From positions 53,715-117,714 of the forward strand of contig NZ_PPQS01000026.1 of assembly GCF_002902405.1 (NCBI RefSeq): a stretch of 64,000 nucleotides of DNA, in the 5' to 3' direction. Source of the stretch: Staphylococcus schweitzeri. Its GTDB lineage: Bacteria; Bacillota; Bacilli; Staphylococcales; Staphylococcaceae. Positions within the stretch are counted from its first letter, which is position 1. Each line of letters starts with the position of its first letter. The position numbers and the translations under genes were made by a program. A model generated the notes under the pieces. It searched no databases and was not told the origin of the DNA. It saw only the letters and a list, made by a program, of their open reading frames with translations. Below, piece by piece: positions 19,398 through 29,115 of this stretch.

Positions 19398-19781
19398 TTA
19401 ATGGGAATCATTCTTATTAACAGACTTACTACCAACAGCTAATGTGATAATTGCGCTTACGAACAAAATAATTGATGTAACAAATGACGCTACTGTAAAA
19501 GGTGTAAATTGGGTGAGTGATAATATCAATGACAAAAAGAACCAAGAGATAGCCCCTAGAAATTGTAAAATAGCAGAAGAAATTCTAAAACTCATATGAT
19601 CGAATATGGCTAAAACAAGTGCGGGTAATGCGACTAATATCATCATAATGACGTTGAGAGTAAATAAATATGGTTGTTCGAAAGTTATTGTGTTTGGTCC
19701 TGTTGGATGCATGGCTGCTAAAAACAAGCAAACAATCGTTGATAAAATTGATAAAATAATAAAAGTAATTCGAACTTTCAT
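19398..19781 (-). CDS. Four-helix membrane protein, DUF4064-like
   Basis: 127-residue integral membrane protein with four predicted helices (about 5-25, 38-62, 66-90, 95-118) and a short charged tail. The ATG at 19781 is preferred because AAAGGA lies about eight bases upstream, while the ATG at 19790 sits inside that site. It resembles the small DUF4064-type proteins of staphylococci, but the family call is tentative. It converges on the phosphatase gene across the terminator. No function known. Confidence 0.65.
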   Translation of the reverse strand: MKVRITFIILSILSTIVCLFLAAMHPTGPNTITFEQPYLFTLNVIMMILVALPALVLAIFDHMSFRISSAILQFLGAISWFFLSLILSLTQFTPFTVASFVTSIILFVSAIITLAVGSKSVNKNDSH

Positions 19782-19892
19782 AATGACCATCCTTTGTTTA
19801 TAAAGTCAATATAAGTATGAAATATGTTAGATATATAGTCAAATGCGTCAACTAATGGGTGATTTTGGCATTGTTAGAGAATTTAAGACCGA

Positions 19893-19933
19893 TAAAAATA
19901 AAAGGCACCAAACAGTAATAGGCTGTTTGATGC
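19893..19933 (-). terminator. Terminator of the NDxxF lipoprotein gene
   Basis: On the minus strand GCATCAAACAG pairs with CTGTTTGGTGC (19933-19905) and is followed by a T-rich tract. Confidence 0.7.
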
Positions 19934-20050
19934 GCAGAGGGTGGCTTTGGTTAAAATGCTTTGTCATAAAATTTTCCTAAAGATGAAGAACTTTTATCAA
20001 TGGTAGCTAATGTTTGGTGGAGTGTTATATGCAAGGACGATAACATTCCG

Positions 20051-20677
20051 TTATTTATCGATGACATCGCTATTGATACCTTTAGATTTTAAGAAATCTT
20101 TAATTTTATCTTGTTGCTTTTTATTAACGTCTCCAGCATATTTTGTTGGTACGTCGACCACATTGATTTTATTTTGTGGTTGATAATTAAGCTTTTCGAT
20201 ATCTTCATCGACATTTGCGATAGTGCTATTTAATGCCTTGAAATAATTCATAATTAAACCGACAGGCTTTTTATATTCTTTAGGGATATTATTTTCAGTT
20301 ACAAATTTCTTGAAATGTAAGTCGTTTTTAACAGCTAAATTAGATAAGTGACTAAGTGTTTCTGCTTGTTTTTCAGTTACTTTAGTTTGACTGTCAATTT
20401 GTTTGTCGAGTTTGTGTTGCATAATATATTTGTTATCAAGTATATCGCTATTTACAGACAAATACTTTTCTATAGCTTGCTTCATCTCTGCATCGCTAAT
20501 ATCACTATTTTTCTTATCTGAGCTAAAGATATCTTTTGTTTCTAATTTTTTGGCGCTTTTAGGTGCATGGATGCCAGTACTAGAATGATGATCTTCGTTA
20601 TCAGATTGATCGGACGCGCAACCTGTAAGTATTAATGTCGATGTTAAAAATGTACTTAGTAGTAATCTCTTTTTCAT
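20051..20677 (-). CDS. NDxxF-motif lipoprotein
   Basis: 208-residue lipoprotein. The lipobox LTGC gives a lipidated cysteine at residue 20. A Ser/His/Asp linker follows, then a helical domain containing KNDLHFKKF, the NDxxF motif that names this staphylococcal family. It would be anchored on the outer face of the membrane. Transcribed alone, with its own terminator; the upstream neighbour, a large soluble protein, ends 73 bp before its start on the same strand. Function unknown. Confidence 0.82.
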   Translation of the reverse strand: MKKRLLLSTFLTSTLILTGCASDQSDNEDHHSSTGIHAPKSAKKLETKDIFSSDKKNSDISDAEMKQAIEKYLSVNSDILDNKYIMQHKLDKQIDSQTKVTEKQAETLSHLSNLAVKNDLHFKKFVTENNIPKEYKKPVGLIMNYFKALNSTIANVDEDIEKLNYQPQNKINVVDVPTKYAGDVNKKQQDKIKDFLKSKGINSDVIDK

Positions 20678-20749
20678 AATGTAATATAACTCCTTAGTTT
20701 ATCTTTAATTGAAAAAATATGTATTCATGTTTAATAGAGTAACATTGAA

Positions 20750-22408
20750 TTAGTTTGGAATGTCACGATGACCTTGCAATGACCATAGACGTAAATGATT
20801 ACGTGCATGAGTTGCTTTTTCTATCAATAATGCGTCGTTTTGAACGTTGTTAAGGATAGCATTATCTATAAATAACTGCATAATTGGTTGTATCAATTTA
20901 GACGTAGGTATCGTACGTAAAAGCATAATGATTTCATTCACATACTTTTCCTTCTCAATATCATTTGCCATATTGATTTGTTTGCGTAGATAACTAGTAA
21001 ACTCTTTAATTGCTTGATCAGATTTCAAATAGTGATGTCTATCATAATAGATTAATTCTTCAACAGAAGCTGGTACATAGTAGTCTTCATCAGAAATATC
21101 AATGCCTGACGCCTCAGTCTCGTCAACATCAAATAACACAGGGTGAAAGACAAAGTCATCTTCGATATAATATAGCTCAGTACCAGCTAAAGTATCTAAA
21201 CTAAATTGCAAATCTTCCATACTAAAAGTAGCGTCATAAAATCTTTGTGTGAGATATAGTAGATGATTAGTTGATAAAATACCATACAAGTTTACAGCGC
21301 CAAGTATAATACGAAGAGGCAAAATATCTTTTTTATCTATTAGTCCTTTTTTAATCTTAGAAATCAATTGAGTGATTGTATCATTTCTTGAGCTATCTGT
21401 TGTACCAAAATCTTCAAAGTCATCATCTTCATCATATAGTATATCGAAGTGAGGTTCTTCATCCATCATTGATAATTCTATCGCATTTTCAAAATCTGCT
21501 AAACTATGCTTAATCGTTTGCTCATCAACAAATTCATTGATAGCTTTCTTTATATCGCCATCACCGATTTGATTCACGTAGTTTTCAATATGTTTACGCA
21601 CTTCATTTGGTAAAATGAGACAATCATACTCGAAGTCATAATAATAATAGAAATGAGTAATTAAAAATGTGTCAGGATTCATCAAATGAATGTTTTCAAA
21701 TGTAATTAGTTCATTGTTTAATCGATAGTTATCATCACCTTCAAGTATGCTAGCAAGAATACTAAACTCAAATAGGGAAGCATTAGAAAACACTTGTCCA
21801 ATGATATGATTATTATTGAAAAATGCTGTCATAATCAATTCAACAAGATTGTGCTTATTTTTATTTGAGAATCCTTTGATACCATACTGTCTGCAAATTG
21901 ATTTTAGCTCGTCATTAGTTTTTAATAGTAAAGCCTGTTCTAATGTGACGTCGTTTAAACGCGTGTGTTGTCTTACACGAAATACTTCATCATTTAAATG
22001 CATATGGTCTATTGTATCTAATGCTTCGAATTCACCATACGCACTATCCAGTACTTCTGAATTGATATATCTTAAAAATAAATTATTCACAAAGAACGCA
22101 TCTTCGTTAATTTGAATAACAAAACCTAGGTGATTTGTTAGCTTTAAAATATTAACCTCATGGCTATTTATAATTGTGATAGGGTTACCCTTAGATATTA
22201 TTTTTTCTACAAATCTTTGTTCTGCTTGATCCATATCATGATAAATCTTATGTAAATTTTCAGGACGTAAAGCATGCATCGTAATTTCAAATCCTTCTTT
22301 GTCGTTCGGTAAATTAAAATATTCGCATGCATTTTGTAATTTTCCAGGGGATATAAAATGAACATCAAGCATTGCTACACACCTCGTTGTATATTTTAAG
22401 TTTATCAT
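20750..22408 (-). CDS. Large uncharacterised acidic protein with Rho-N/SAP-like helix pair
   Basis: 552 residues, soluble, no signal peptide. I do not recognise the family with certainty. One segment, LKSICRQYGIKGFSNKNK then HNLVELIMTAF at about residues 187-215, has the spacing of a Rho N-terminal or SAP-type nucleic-acid binding helix pair. A very acidic stretch DILYDEDDDFEDFG lies near the middle. The remainder is helical. The start ATG at 22408 is the first possible in a long frame. It might act as a nucleic-acid associated scaffold, but that is inference. Confidence 0.7.
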   Translation of the reverse strand: MINLKYTTRCVAMLDVHFISPGKLQNACEYFNLPNDKEGFEITMHALRPENLHKIYHDMDQAEQRFVEKIISKGNPITIINSHEVNILKLTNHLGFVIQINEDAFFVNNLFLRYINSEVLDSAYGEFEALDTIDHMHLNDEVFRVRQHTRLNDVTLEQALLLKTNDELKSICRQYGIKGFSNKNKHNLVELIMTAFFNNNHIIGQVFSNASLFEFSILASILEGDDNYRLNNELITFENIHLMNPDTFLITHFYYYYDFEYDCLILPNEVRKHIENYVNQIGDGDIKKAINEFVDEQTIKHSLADFENAIELSMMDEEPHFDILYDEDDDFEDFGTTDSSRNDTITQLISKIKKGLIDKKDILPLRIILGAVNLYGILSTNHLLYLTQRFYDATFSMEDLQFSLDTLAGTELYYIEDDFVFHPVLFDVDETEASGIDISDEDYYVPASVEELIYYDRHHYLKSDQAIKEFTSYLRKQINMANDIEKEKYVNEIIMLLRTIPTSKLIQPIMQLFIDNAILNNVQNDALLIEKATHARNHLRLWSLQGHRDIPN

Positions 22409-22429
22409 AACATGATTTTATACCAGGAT

Positions 22430-22468
22430 AAAAAAATAACAGCATCTTAACAAATGTAAGATACTGTC
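22430..22468 (-). terminator. ahpCF operon terminator
   Basis: On the minus strand ACAGTATCTTA pairs with TAAGATGCTGT, followed by ATTTTTT, just past the ahpF stop. Confidence 0.85.
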
Positions 22469-22486
22469 AGTGAAGCGATTTAAACT

Positions 22487-24010
22487 TTAGTTTCTGATAA
22501 TATAGTCAAAGGCATTTAATGCTGCATTTGCACCAGCGCCCATTGAAATTATAATTTGTTTGTTCTTCTGATCTGTGACATCGCCAGCAGCGAATATACC
22601 AGGTACGTTGGTATTATTGTTACGATCAATAACGATTTCACCACGTTCGTTTAATTCAACAGCATCTTTTAACCATGATGTGTTTGGAAGTAAACCAATT
22701 TGAACAAAGATACCATCTAAGTTAAGTAGATGTTCTTCGCCGGTGCTCATGTCTTCGTAACGTATACCTGTAACATGGTCTTCTCCGACAACTTCAGTAG
22801 TTTTGGCATTTGTTTTGATATCAACATTTGATAAAGAACGTAAACGATCTTGTAACACGTTGTCTGCTTTTAATTCGCTAGCGAATTCGAATAATGTAAC
22901 ATGATTAACGATACCAGCAAGGTCAATTGCTGCTTCAACCCCAGAGTTACCGCCACCGATAACTGCTACGTCTTTATTTTCAAATAGAGGTCCGTCACAG
23001 TGAGGGCAGAATGCAACACCTTTATTAATCAATTGCTCTTCACCTGGAATATTTAGCTTACGCCAACCTGCACCAGTAGCAATAATGACTGTTTTACTTT
23101 CTAAGATAGCACCGTTTTCTAGCGTAACTTTAATAGATTCGTCAGTTTTTTCGATGTCTGTAGCGCGAATGCCTGTCATTGCATCAATGTCGTATTGATC
23201 AATGTGAGCTGCTAAGTTAGAAGAAAATTCTGAACCAGTTGTCTCTTTAACAGTAATGAAGTTCTCAATACCAGCAGTATCATTTACTTGACCACCGATT
23301 CGATCAGCAACGATACCAGTACGTAAACCTTTACGTGCTGTATAAATGGCTGCACTACCGCTAGCAGGGCCACCACCAACGATTAAGACATCATAAGGTT
23401 CTTTATTTTCAAACTCAGATGCATCTGCAGTACTGCCTAATTTAGAAAGAATGTCTTGAATTGTCATGCGACCATTGCCGAATTCTTCACCATTTAAAAA
23501 GACAGCAGGAACTGCCATGATGTTTTCAGATTCTTCACGGAATACTGCACCATCAATCATAGAATGCGTGATGTTAGGATTTATCACACTCATTAAATTA
23601 AGTGCTTGAACAACATCAGGACATTTTTGACATGTTAAACTGATGAATGTTTCGAAATGATATGAACCTTCTAAGTTTTTAATTTGGTCAATAATTGATT
23701 GTTTTTCTTTAGGTGCACGTCCACTAACCTGCAAAATTGCTAAAACAAGAGAGTTAAATTCATGACCTAATGGAATACCTGCAAATGTTATACCTGTCTC
23801 TTCACCAGGGCGATTGACTGAAAAACTTGGTGTGCGTTTTAAAGATTTTTCAGAAAGTGACAGTCTAGGTGACATGTCAGTGATTTCTGTTAATAAATCT
23901 TTAAGTTCTTTGGATTTATCATCTGAACCAAGGCTGGCAACGAATTCAACGTTGCCCTCCATTAGTTCTAATAGTTGTTTAAGTTGTTGTTTTAAATCAG
24001 CATTAAGCAT
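22487..24010 (-). CDS. ahpF: Alkyl hydroperoxide reductase subunit F
   Basis: 507-residue flavoprotein that passes electrons from NADH to AhpC. The N-terminal tandem thioredoxin-fold domain carries the disulfide CQKC near residue 130. The FAD-binding motif GGGPASGSAA follows at about 212, the redox disulfide CPHC at about 345, and the NADH motif GGGNSGVEAA just after. It starts 15 bp after ahpC on the same strand. Both are expected under PerR control and protect against peroxides. Confidence 0.97.
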   Translation of the reverse strand: MLNADLKQQLKQLLELMEGNVEFVASLGSDDKSKELKDLLTEITDMSPRLSLSEKSLKRTPSFSVNRPGEETGITFAGIPLGHEFNSLVLAILQVSGRAPKEKQSIIDQIKNLEGSYHFETFISLTCQKCPDVVQALNLMSVINPNITHSMIDGAVFREESENIMAVPAVFLNGEEFGNGRMTIQDILSKLGSTADASEFENKEPYDVLIVGGGPASGSAAIYTARKGLRTGIVADRIGGQVNDTAGIENFITVKETTGSEFSSNLAAHIDQYDIDAMTGIRATDIEKTDESIKVTLENGAILESKTVIIATGAGWRKLNIPGEEQLINKGVAFCPHCDGPLFENKDVAVIGGGNSGVEAAIDLAGIVNHVTLFEFASELKADNVLQDRLRSLSNVDIKTNAKTTEVVGEDHVTGIRYEDMSTGEEHLLNLDGIFVQIGLLPNTSWLKDAVELNERGEIVIDRNNNTNVPGIFAAGDVTDQKNKQIIISMGAGANAALNAFDYIIRN

Positions 24011-24025
24011 GGTTGTAATGCCTCC

Positions 24026-24595
24026 TTAGATTTTACCTACTAAATCTAAACCAGGTTGCAATGTTTTAGCGCCTTCTTCCCATTTAGCTGGGCATACTTC
24101 GCCAGGGTTTTTACGAACGTATTGAGCTGCTTTGATTTTGTGAGCTAATGTACTAGCATCACGGCCAATACCGTCAGCGTTAATTTCAGATGCTTGTACA
24201 ACACCATCTGGATCGATAATGAATGTACCACGTTGAGCTAAACCAGTAGCTTCATCTAATACATCGAAATTACGAGTGATTGTTTGTGATGGGTCACCAA
24301 TCATAGTGTAAGTAATTTTGCTGATTGCATCTGAGTGGTCATGCCATGCTTTGTGTACGAAATGTGTATCAGTTGAAACTGAGAATACATTTACGCCTAA
24401 TTTTTGTAATTCTTCATATTGATTTTGTAAGTCTTCTAATTCAGTTGGACAAACGAATGAGAAGTCAGCAGGATAGAAACATACTACGCTCCATGAACCT
24501 TTTAAATCTTCTTCTGTAACTTCTTTAAATTGATCTTTTTTTGGATCAAAAGCTTGCGCTGTAAATGGTAAGATTTCTTTGTTAATTAATGACAT
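24026..24595 (-). CDS. ahpC: Alkyl hydroperoxide reductase subunit C (peroxiredoxin)
   Basis: 189-residue typical two-Cys peroxiredoxin. The peroxidatic cysteine sits in [10 protein letters not shown] near residue 49, and the resolving cysteine in PGEVCPAKW near residue 168. It reduces H2O2, organic peroxides and peroxynitrite and is recycled by AhpF, encoded 15 bp downstream. The start has AGGAGGAAG upstream. A PerR box lies 60-75 bp before the start codon. Confidence 0.97.
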   Translation of the reverse strand: MSLINKEILPFTAQAFDPKKDQFKEVTEEDLKGSWSVVCFYPADFSFVCPTELEDLQNQYEELQKLGVNVFSVSTDTHFVHKAWHDHSDAISKITYTMIGDPSQTITRNFDVLDEATGLAQRGTFIIDPDGVVQASEINADGIGRDASTLAHKIKAAQYVRKNPGEVCPAKWEEGAKTLQPGLDLVGKI

Positions 24596-24654
24596 AAATA
24601 TCTTCCTCCTAAGAATTTAAGTATGAATTAGAACTATTATTTGATTTCGCTTAA

Positions 24655-24669
24655 TTATAATAATTCTAA
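24655..24669 (-). promoter_or_regulatory. PerR box of the ahpCF operon
   Basis: TTATAATAATTCTAA matches the PerR consensus TTATAATNATTATAA with one mismatch. It lies 60 bp upstream of the ahpC start. Peroxide-responsive repression of ahpCF by PerR is established in S. aureus. Confidence 0.8.
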
Positions 24670-25068
24670 TCTCTTAGTTAGCATTATTACATTTTGATTC
24701 GGAATAGTCAACTGGATAACTTTGTAAAGTGAATGATTACTTTTAAAATACTCTAATATATTATAAAGTGCTTTGAGTATGGATTTTATAGTCTGTCTTT
24801 TGAAAGTTTGTATCTACATTTAATATCATGATTTTAATGTAAAAAATGTGTTGAAGTAATTTAGATATTCTCAACTAAGTCAACCTTATTGATAATGAGG
24901 TGAGAATAGTTGTTCGTGATGAATGAAGAAATGAATGTCAAACTTTGTATTTAAATATTGCAAAATACTTTTGAGGATTCGGTTATTAACTTATAAGCAA
25001 ATAATTGCTATAAAAAAGTTTAGAAGTGTACAATTGCAATATGTAGAATTTTAATTAATTGTAAAATG
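24670..25068. other. Intergenic region between ahpC and nfrA
   Basis: No ORF of interest. It carries the divergent promoters of ahpC and nfrA. Around 24870-24910 an inverted repeat TTCTCAACTAA...GAGGTGAGAATAG could form a hairpin or operator, of unknown meaning. Confidence 0.4.
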
Positions 25069-25084
25069 TCGAGGAGTGGGTAAC

Positions 25085-25840
25085 GTGTCAGAACATGTAT
25101 ATAACCTTGTGAAAAAGCATCATTCTGTAAGAAAATTTAAGAATACACCTTTAAACGAAGATGTTGTTAAAAAATTAGTAGAAGCTGGTCAAAGTGCTTC
25201 GACGTCAAGTTTCATACAAGCATATTCAATTATTGGTATCGACGATGAGAAAGTTAAAGAAAATTTACGAGAGGTTTCTGGACAACCTTATGTTGAAGAA
25301 AATGGCTATTTATTTGTCTTTGTAATTGATTATTACCGTCATCATTTAGTTGATCAGCATGTTGAAACAGATATGGAAAATGCATATGGCTCAACGGAAG
25401 GTCTGCTAGTAGGTGCGATAGATGCAGCATTAGTTGCTGAAAATATTGCAGTAACTGCAGAAGATATGGGGTATGGCATAGTCTTTTTAGGATCATTGAG
25501 AAATGATGTTGCACGAGTTCGTGAGATTTTAGATTTGCCGGAATATGTCTTCCCAATATTTGGCATGGCAGTAGGGGAACCTGCAGATGATGAAAATGGC
25601 GCAGCCAAACCACGCTTACCATTTGACCATGTCTTCCATCATAATAAGTATAATGCTGATAAGGAAACACAGTATGCACAAATGGCAGATTACGATCAGA
25701 CAATCAGCGAGTATTATGATCAACGTACAAACGGAACTCGCAAGGAAACTTGGTCACAACAAATTGAAATGTTCTTAGGAAACAAAGCAAGGTTAGATAT
25801 GTTAGAACAATTGAAAAAAGCTGGCTTAATCCAGCGATAG
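25085..25840 (+). CDS. nfrA: NADPH-dependent nitro/FMN reductase NfrA
   Basis: 251-residue flavin reductase of the nitroreductase family, the length known for S. aureus NfrA. The N-terminal KKHHSVRKFKNTPL and STSSFIQAYSIIGI bind FMN phosphate, and GYGIVFLGSLRND lies over the flavin. It reduces nitro compounds and disulfides with NADPH and is linked to thiol stress. GTG at 25085 is chosen because GAGGAG lies eight bases before it; GTG at 25076 overlaps that site. Convergent with tcyP across a strong hairpin. Confidence 0.92.
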   Translation: MSEHVYNLVKKHHSVRKFKNTPLNEDVVKKLVEAGQSASTSSFIQAYSIIGIDDEKVKENLREVSGQPYVEENGYLFVFVIDYYRHHLVDQHVETDMENAYGSTEGLLVGAIDAALVAENIAVTAEDMGYGIVFLGSLRNDVARVREILDLPEYVFPIFGMAVGEPADDENGAAKPRLPFDHVFHHNKYNADKETQYAQMADYDQTISEYYDQRTNGTRKETWSQQIEMFLGNKARLDMLEQLKKAGLIQR

Positions 25841-25855
25841 CAAGATACAAAAATG

Positions 25856-25904
25856 ACCCGCCCCCACAAGCTTAAAATGATAAGTATAGCTTGTGGGGGC
25901 GGGT
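25856..25904. terminator. Strong GC-rich hairpin between nfrA and tcyP
   Basis: Near-perfect 17-bp stem ACCCGCCCCCACAAGCT with AGCTTGTGGGGGCGGGT, lacking a long T tract. By position it should stop both converging transcripts. GC content is far above the surroundings. Confidence 0.7.
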
Positions 25905-25919
25905 ACTGTTTGCAATGAA

Positions 25920-27308
25920 TTAATGTGAAGTTAATGCAGCATTATCATTTGATTCAAATGTATCTTTATCCCAATGTTTAGTTAACTTAGCGGTACCAGT
26001 ACCAGCTAACATTGAATCATTCACGTTCAATGCTGTTCTACCCATATCAATTAATGGTTCGACAGAGATGAGGACGCCGGCTAAAGCGACTGGCAAGTTT
26101 AACGTAGACAACACCAATATGGATGCAAATGTAGCCCCGCCACCGACGCCAGCAACGCCGAATGAACTGATAATCACGACAGCGATTAATGTGACAATAA
26201 ATTGTAAATCAATCTCTACATTAGCAATAGGTGCGACCATAATAGCTAGCATGGCAGGGTAAATACCAGCACAACCATTTTGCCCGATAGATAGACCGAA
26301 TGTTGCTGCAAAATTGGCAATTCCCTCTGGTACACCTAAACGTTTTGTTTGTGTTTGAACATTCAGTGGTAAGGCTCCCGCACTTGAACGAGATGTGAAT
26401 GCAAAGATTAATACTTCTAAAGTCTTTTTAACATAACGGATAGGACTAATTCCTAATGCACTTAAGATGATTAAGTGGATAATATACATAGTGATCAATG
26501 CAGCGTACGATGCGATTAAGAATTTCCCTAACGTCCAAATAGCTCCAAAGTCACTCGTAGCTAATGTGTTAGCCATAATTGCTAATACTCCGTATGGCGT
26601 TAAACGTAAGACAAATGTCACGATTGCCATTACTAATGAATAGATAGCATCAATAGCACGTCTAAGCAATTTGCCGTGTTCAGGCTGTTTGCGAGCTACA
26701 CGTAAATAAGCAAATCCCACAAATGATGCAAAGATAACTACCGCGATCGTTGAAGTTGCACGTTGGCCGGTAAAATCTAAGAATGGATTTTTAGGCAATA
26801 ATTCTAAAATTTGTTGTGGTAACGTATGCGCTGTTAAATCTTTAGCTTGTTTAGCAATTTCGCTACCTCGTGCTTGTTCAGCATTACCAAGATTAATGGT
26901 TGATGCATCTAAACCAAATAGTAAAGCATATACGACACCGACAATAGCAGCAATTGTTACGGTACCGATTAGAAACATAAAAATTAAACTACCAATTTTG
27001 GCGAATTTTTCACCGATTTGAATTTTAGTAAATGCAGCTACGATAGAGATAAAAATTAATGGCATCACTATCATTTGCAACAATGCAACATAACCTTGTC
27101 CGACGATGTTGAACCAGTCACTTGTAGTTGTAATGATATTCGAATGTGTTCCATATATAAGATGTATTAATACACCGAATACAATACCAATGCCCAAAGC
27201 AGTAAATACACGTTTCGCAAAAGATACATGTTTGCGAGCCATCATATGCAATATTACGATGAAAATAAGTAACACAATGACATTAATCAACGTTAGAAAA
27301 GCATTCAT
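25920..27308 (-). CDS. tcyP: L-cystine symporter TcyP
   Basis: 462-residue sodium:dicarboxylate symporter-family (SDF) transporter with eight or more membrane helices and the reentrant-loop signature around SRSSAGALPLNVQT and FGVAGVGGGAT. The length and sequence fit TcyP, the cystine importer of S. aureus. ATG at 27308 has AAGGAG eight bases upstream; GTG at 27317 overlaps that site and is rejected. Import of cystine feeds the cysteine-to-methionine route encoded at the left of the window. A CymR-like box lies upstream. Confidence 0.9.
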   Translation of the reverse strand: MNAFLTLINVIVLLIFIVILHMMARKHVSFAKRVFTALGIGIVFGVLIHLIYGTHSNIITTTSDWFNIVGQGYVALLQMIVMPLIFISIVAAFTKIQIGEKFAKIGSLIFMFLIGTVTIAAIVGVVYALLFGLDASTINLGNAEQARGSEIAKQAKDLTAHTLPQQILELLPKNPFLDFTGQRATSTIAVVIFASFVGFAYLRVARKQPEHGKLLRRAIDAIYSLVMAIVTFVLRLTPYGVLAIMANTLATSDFGAIWTLGKFLIASYAALITMYIIHLIILSALGISPIRYVKKTLEVLIFAFTSRSSAGALPLNVQTQTKRLGVPEGIANFAATFGLSIGQNGCAGIYPAMLAIMVAPIANVEIDLQFIVTLIAVVIISSFGVAGVGGGATFASILVLSTLNLPVALAGVLISVEPLIDMGRTALNVNDSMLAGTGTAKLTKHWDKDTFESNDNAALTSH

Positions 27309-27332
27309 GAACGTCACTCCTTATATTTTGAA

Positions 27333-27353
27333 TATAATTCCGACTAGTATGAT
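27333..27353 (-). promoter_or_regulatory. Candidate CymR box upstream of tcyP
   Basis: Minus strand reads ATCATACTAGTCGGAATTATA, close to the CymR operator core (AT-rich half then GGAATT). CymR repression of tcyP is reported in S. aureus. The match is by eye, so only moderate trust. Confidence 0.45.
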
Positions 27354-27948
27354 AAGAATAATATTGATTTTAAAATATTTCAAGAGGAAATTGAAAATAA
27401 ATATAAAAGTGATGAAATTTGACATTGGCATACGAGAATTAAAAAACAATCGTTATGAATTTATTATAGATGGAAAAGTGAATAGGGTGATGAACTAGTA
27501 AATTAAAGTCGATATTAGTAAAAGAGAAGGTGCAGGAATAACATAGAACAAGGAAATGCTTATTGCAAAGGCAATGACAGAAATTTCTTCTACGAAAAAA
27601 GAGATGAGTTATTAGGAAAAGAAATATATATCGTGAATTGACATGGGGAGGTAGTGACTAAATAAAAGTTGTTGAGCGCATAATTATCGGATCATAAGAT
27701 GACAAATTATCAGCCTTGTAAAGATGCGCCGAATAAATAATCTGTGAAAATACTGTTGAATCAAAAGAAGTTTGTAGTGAAGGTGAGTGTGAGCCTACGT
27801 GATTGCATAGTAACTATGGTAGCCAAGCATCTAAATTTAATAGGCTTAAAAGATTGAATGTATTTAAATATTCAATTAAGCCATCCCACTTAAAAGTAAC
27901 ATACTACAAAAATTTATTCAAAATTAAATTTTAATCATAATGAATAAT
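27354..27948. other. Gene-poor stretch with ORF debris
   Basis: No intact gene. Short plus-strand fragments look like worn coding sequence: MKFDIGIRELKNNRYEFIID at about 27410-27480 and CKGNDRNFFYEKRDELL at about 27560-27620. Neither has a complete frame or a credible ribosome site. Nothing was recognised in 27660-27940. Confidence 0.35.
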
Positions 27949-27983
27949 TAAAAAAACCTGAAACAAACTAACTTGTTCCAGGC
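27949..27983 (-). terminator. Terminator of the 311-residue coiled-coil gene
   Basis: On the minus strand CCTGGAACAA pairs with TTGTTTCAGG, followed by seven T residues. Confidence 0.85.
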
Positions 27984-28062
27984 TATATGAATTGAATATT
28001 AAATTTATGGTTAAATCTCAGCTTTACGTATTGAATATTGAATTTGTGATCAAATCACAATA

Positions 28063-28998
28063 TTATAAATTGAACAAACGTGCGAAGAATCCTTTTTTCT
28101 CTTCTTGCGGTTTAGATTCTGTAGTTTCAGATTCTGAACCATTATCTTTTTCTGATTTCGTTTCTACTGAATCATTTGAAGTTACTTGCTCAGAAGCATC
28201 AGCATGTGCCTCTGCTACTTGTTGTTCAGCATCATGTTGTGCTGCAACTGTAGCTCCATTGTTTGAAGTTTCAGTTGCATCGTCATTTTTAGATTGCTCA
28301 ACGTTTGCTTTTTCAATCGCTTCGGTTGCAGAAATTTGCTCCTCTTTATCTACTTTGGTAGTCGCATCATTATCCGTATTTTCAGCTTTAGAAACCGTTT
28401 CATCATTTGTTGTTGAATCCTTTGAACCTTTACTTTCAGCCTTTTCATCAGCTATCGCATTGCTTTCAGTTTGAGTTGCTGATTCAGCTAATACTTTAGC
28501 TTGAGATGCTTGTGCTTCTTGGATTGCTTCTTGTGATGTTTGAATTGCTTTTAGCGATTCGCTATTAGAATCAATTTTAGTAGTAAGTTGATTTTGAAGT
28601 TCTTTTAATTCTTGTTGTTGTTGATGTACTTGATTCATCATTTGACCAAGTAAATGACGCTCTTCTCGCATTTTTTGGATTTCTAAACGTAAATCTTCTA
28701 CTAGTTGTGCGACATTTTGATTAGTAGGTAAATGTTTGTCATCGTTTTTTACAATGACTTGCAGGAAGTCCTTTTCTTTTTCTAATTCTTCAAATGCCAA
28801 ATCATAACTATTTGTTTGTTTTACTTTGTCAGCGATGTCTTTGAAAAGCTCGATGTCTTCTTCTTTGAAGTCTGTTGCTTCACGACCGCGGTATTCAGTC
28901 TTGCTCAATTGGTATCCACGTTCTTCTAAATGTTGGACTATTTTACGTACCTGTTTCTCACTTAGTTCAACGCGTTGTGCGAATTCTTTTGTTAACAT
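28063..28998 (-). CDS. Helix-turn-helix coiled-coil protein with acidic tail and amphipathic C-terminus
   Basis: 311 residues. Residues 1-60 form a winged or MerR-like helix-turn-helix (TKEFAQRVELSEKQVRKIV, then GREATDF). Residues about 95-170 are a glutamine-rich coiled coil. A long Glu/Asp/Thr/Ser low-complexity region follows, and the protein ends KKGFFARLFNL, a pattern seen in short amphipathic membrane anchors. Similar proteins in staphylococci are uncharacterised; the layout suggests a DNA-binding protein tethered to the membrane. That role is inference. Monocistronic with its own terminator. Confidence 0.75.
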   Translation of the reverse strand: MLTKEFAQRVELSEKQVRKIVQHLEERGYQLSKTEYRGREATDFKEEDIELFKDIADKVKQTNSYDLAFEELEKEKDFLQVIVKNDDKHLPTNQNVAQLVEDLRLEIQKMREERHLLGQMMNQVHQQQQELKELQNQLTTKIDSNSESLKAIQTSQEAIQEAQASQAKVLAESATQTESNAIADEKAESKGSKDSTTNDETVSKAENTDNDATTKVDKEEQISATEAIEKANVEQSKNDDATETSNNGATVAAQHDAEQQVAEAHADASEQVTSNDSVETKSEKDNGSESETTESKPQEEKKGFFARLFNL

Positions 28999-29115
28999 AC
29001 TTTAAAGTCCTTTCTGCATATACTTTATGTATACTGACGTTTGTCTACGGGCAGTGAAACGTCAGTCTTGCTTCATACATAGTGTAAACGTTATTGTCAG
29101 TGATTTCAAGTTTGT

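Noticed and set aside
24870..24912. Fur or second PerR box in the ahpC-nfrA region
   Set aside because: TTGATAATGAGGTGAGAATAG shares only a partial half-site with the GATAATGATTATC or TTATAATNATTATAA consensus.
28003..28474. Plus-strand ORF of 160 codons rich in Ser and Cys
   Set aside because: It is antisense to the low-complexity acidic tail of the coiled-coil protein, which keeps opposite frames open by composition.
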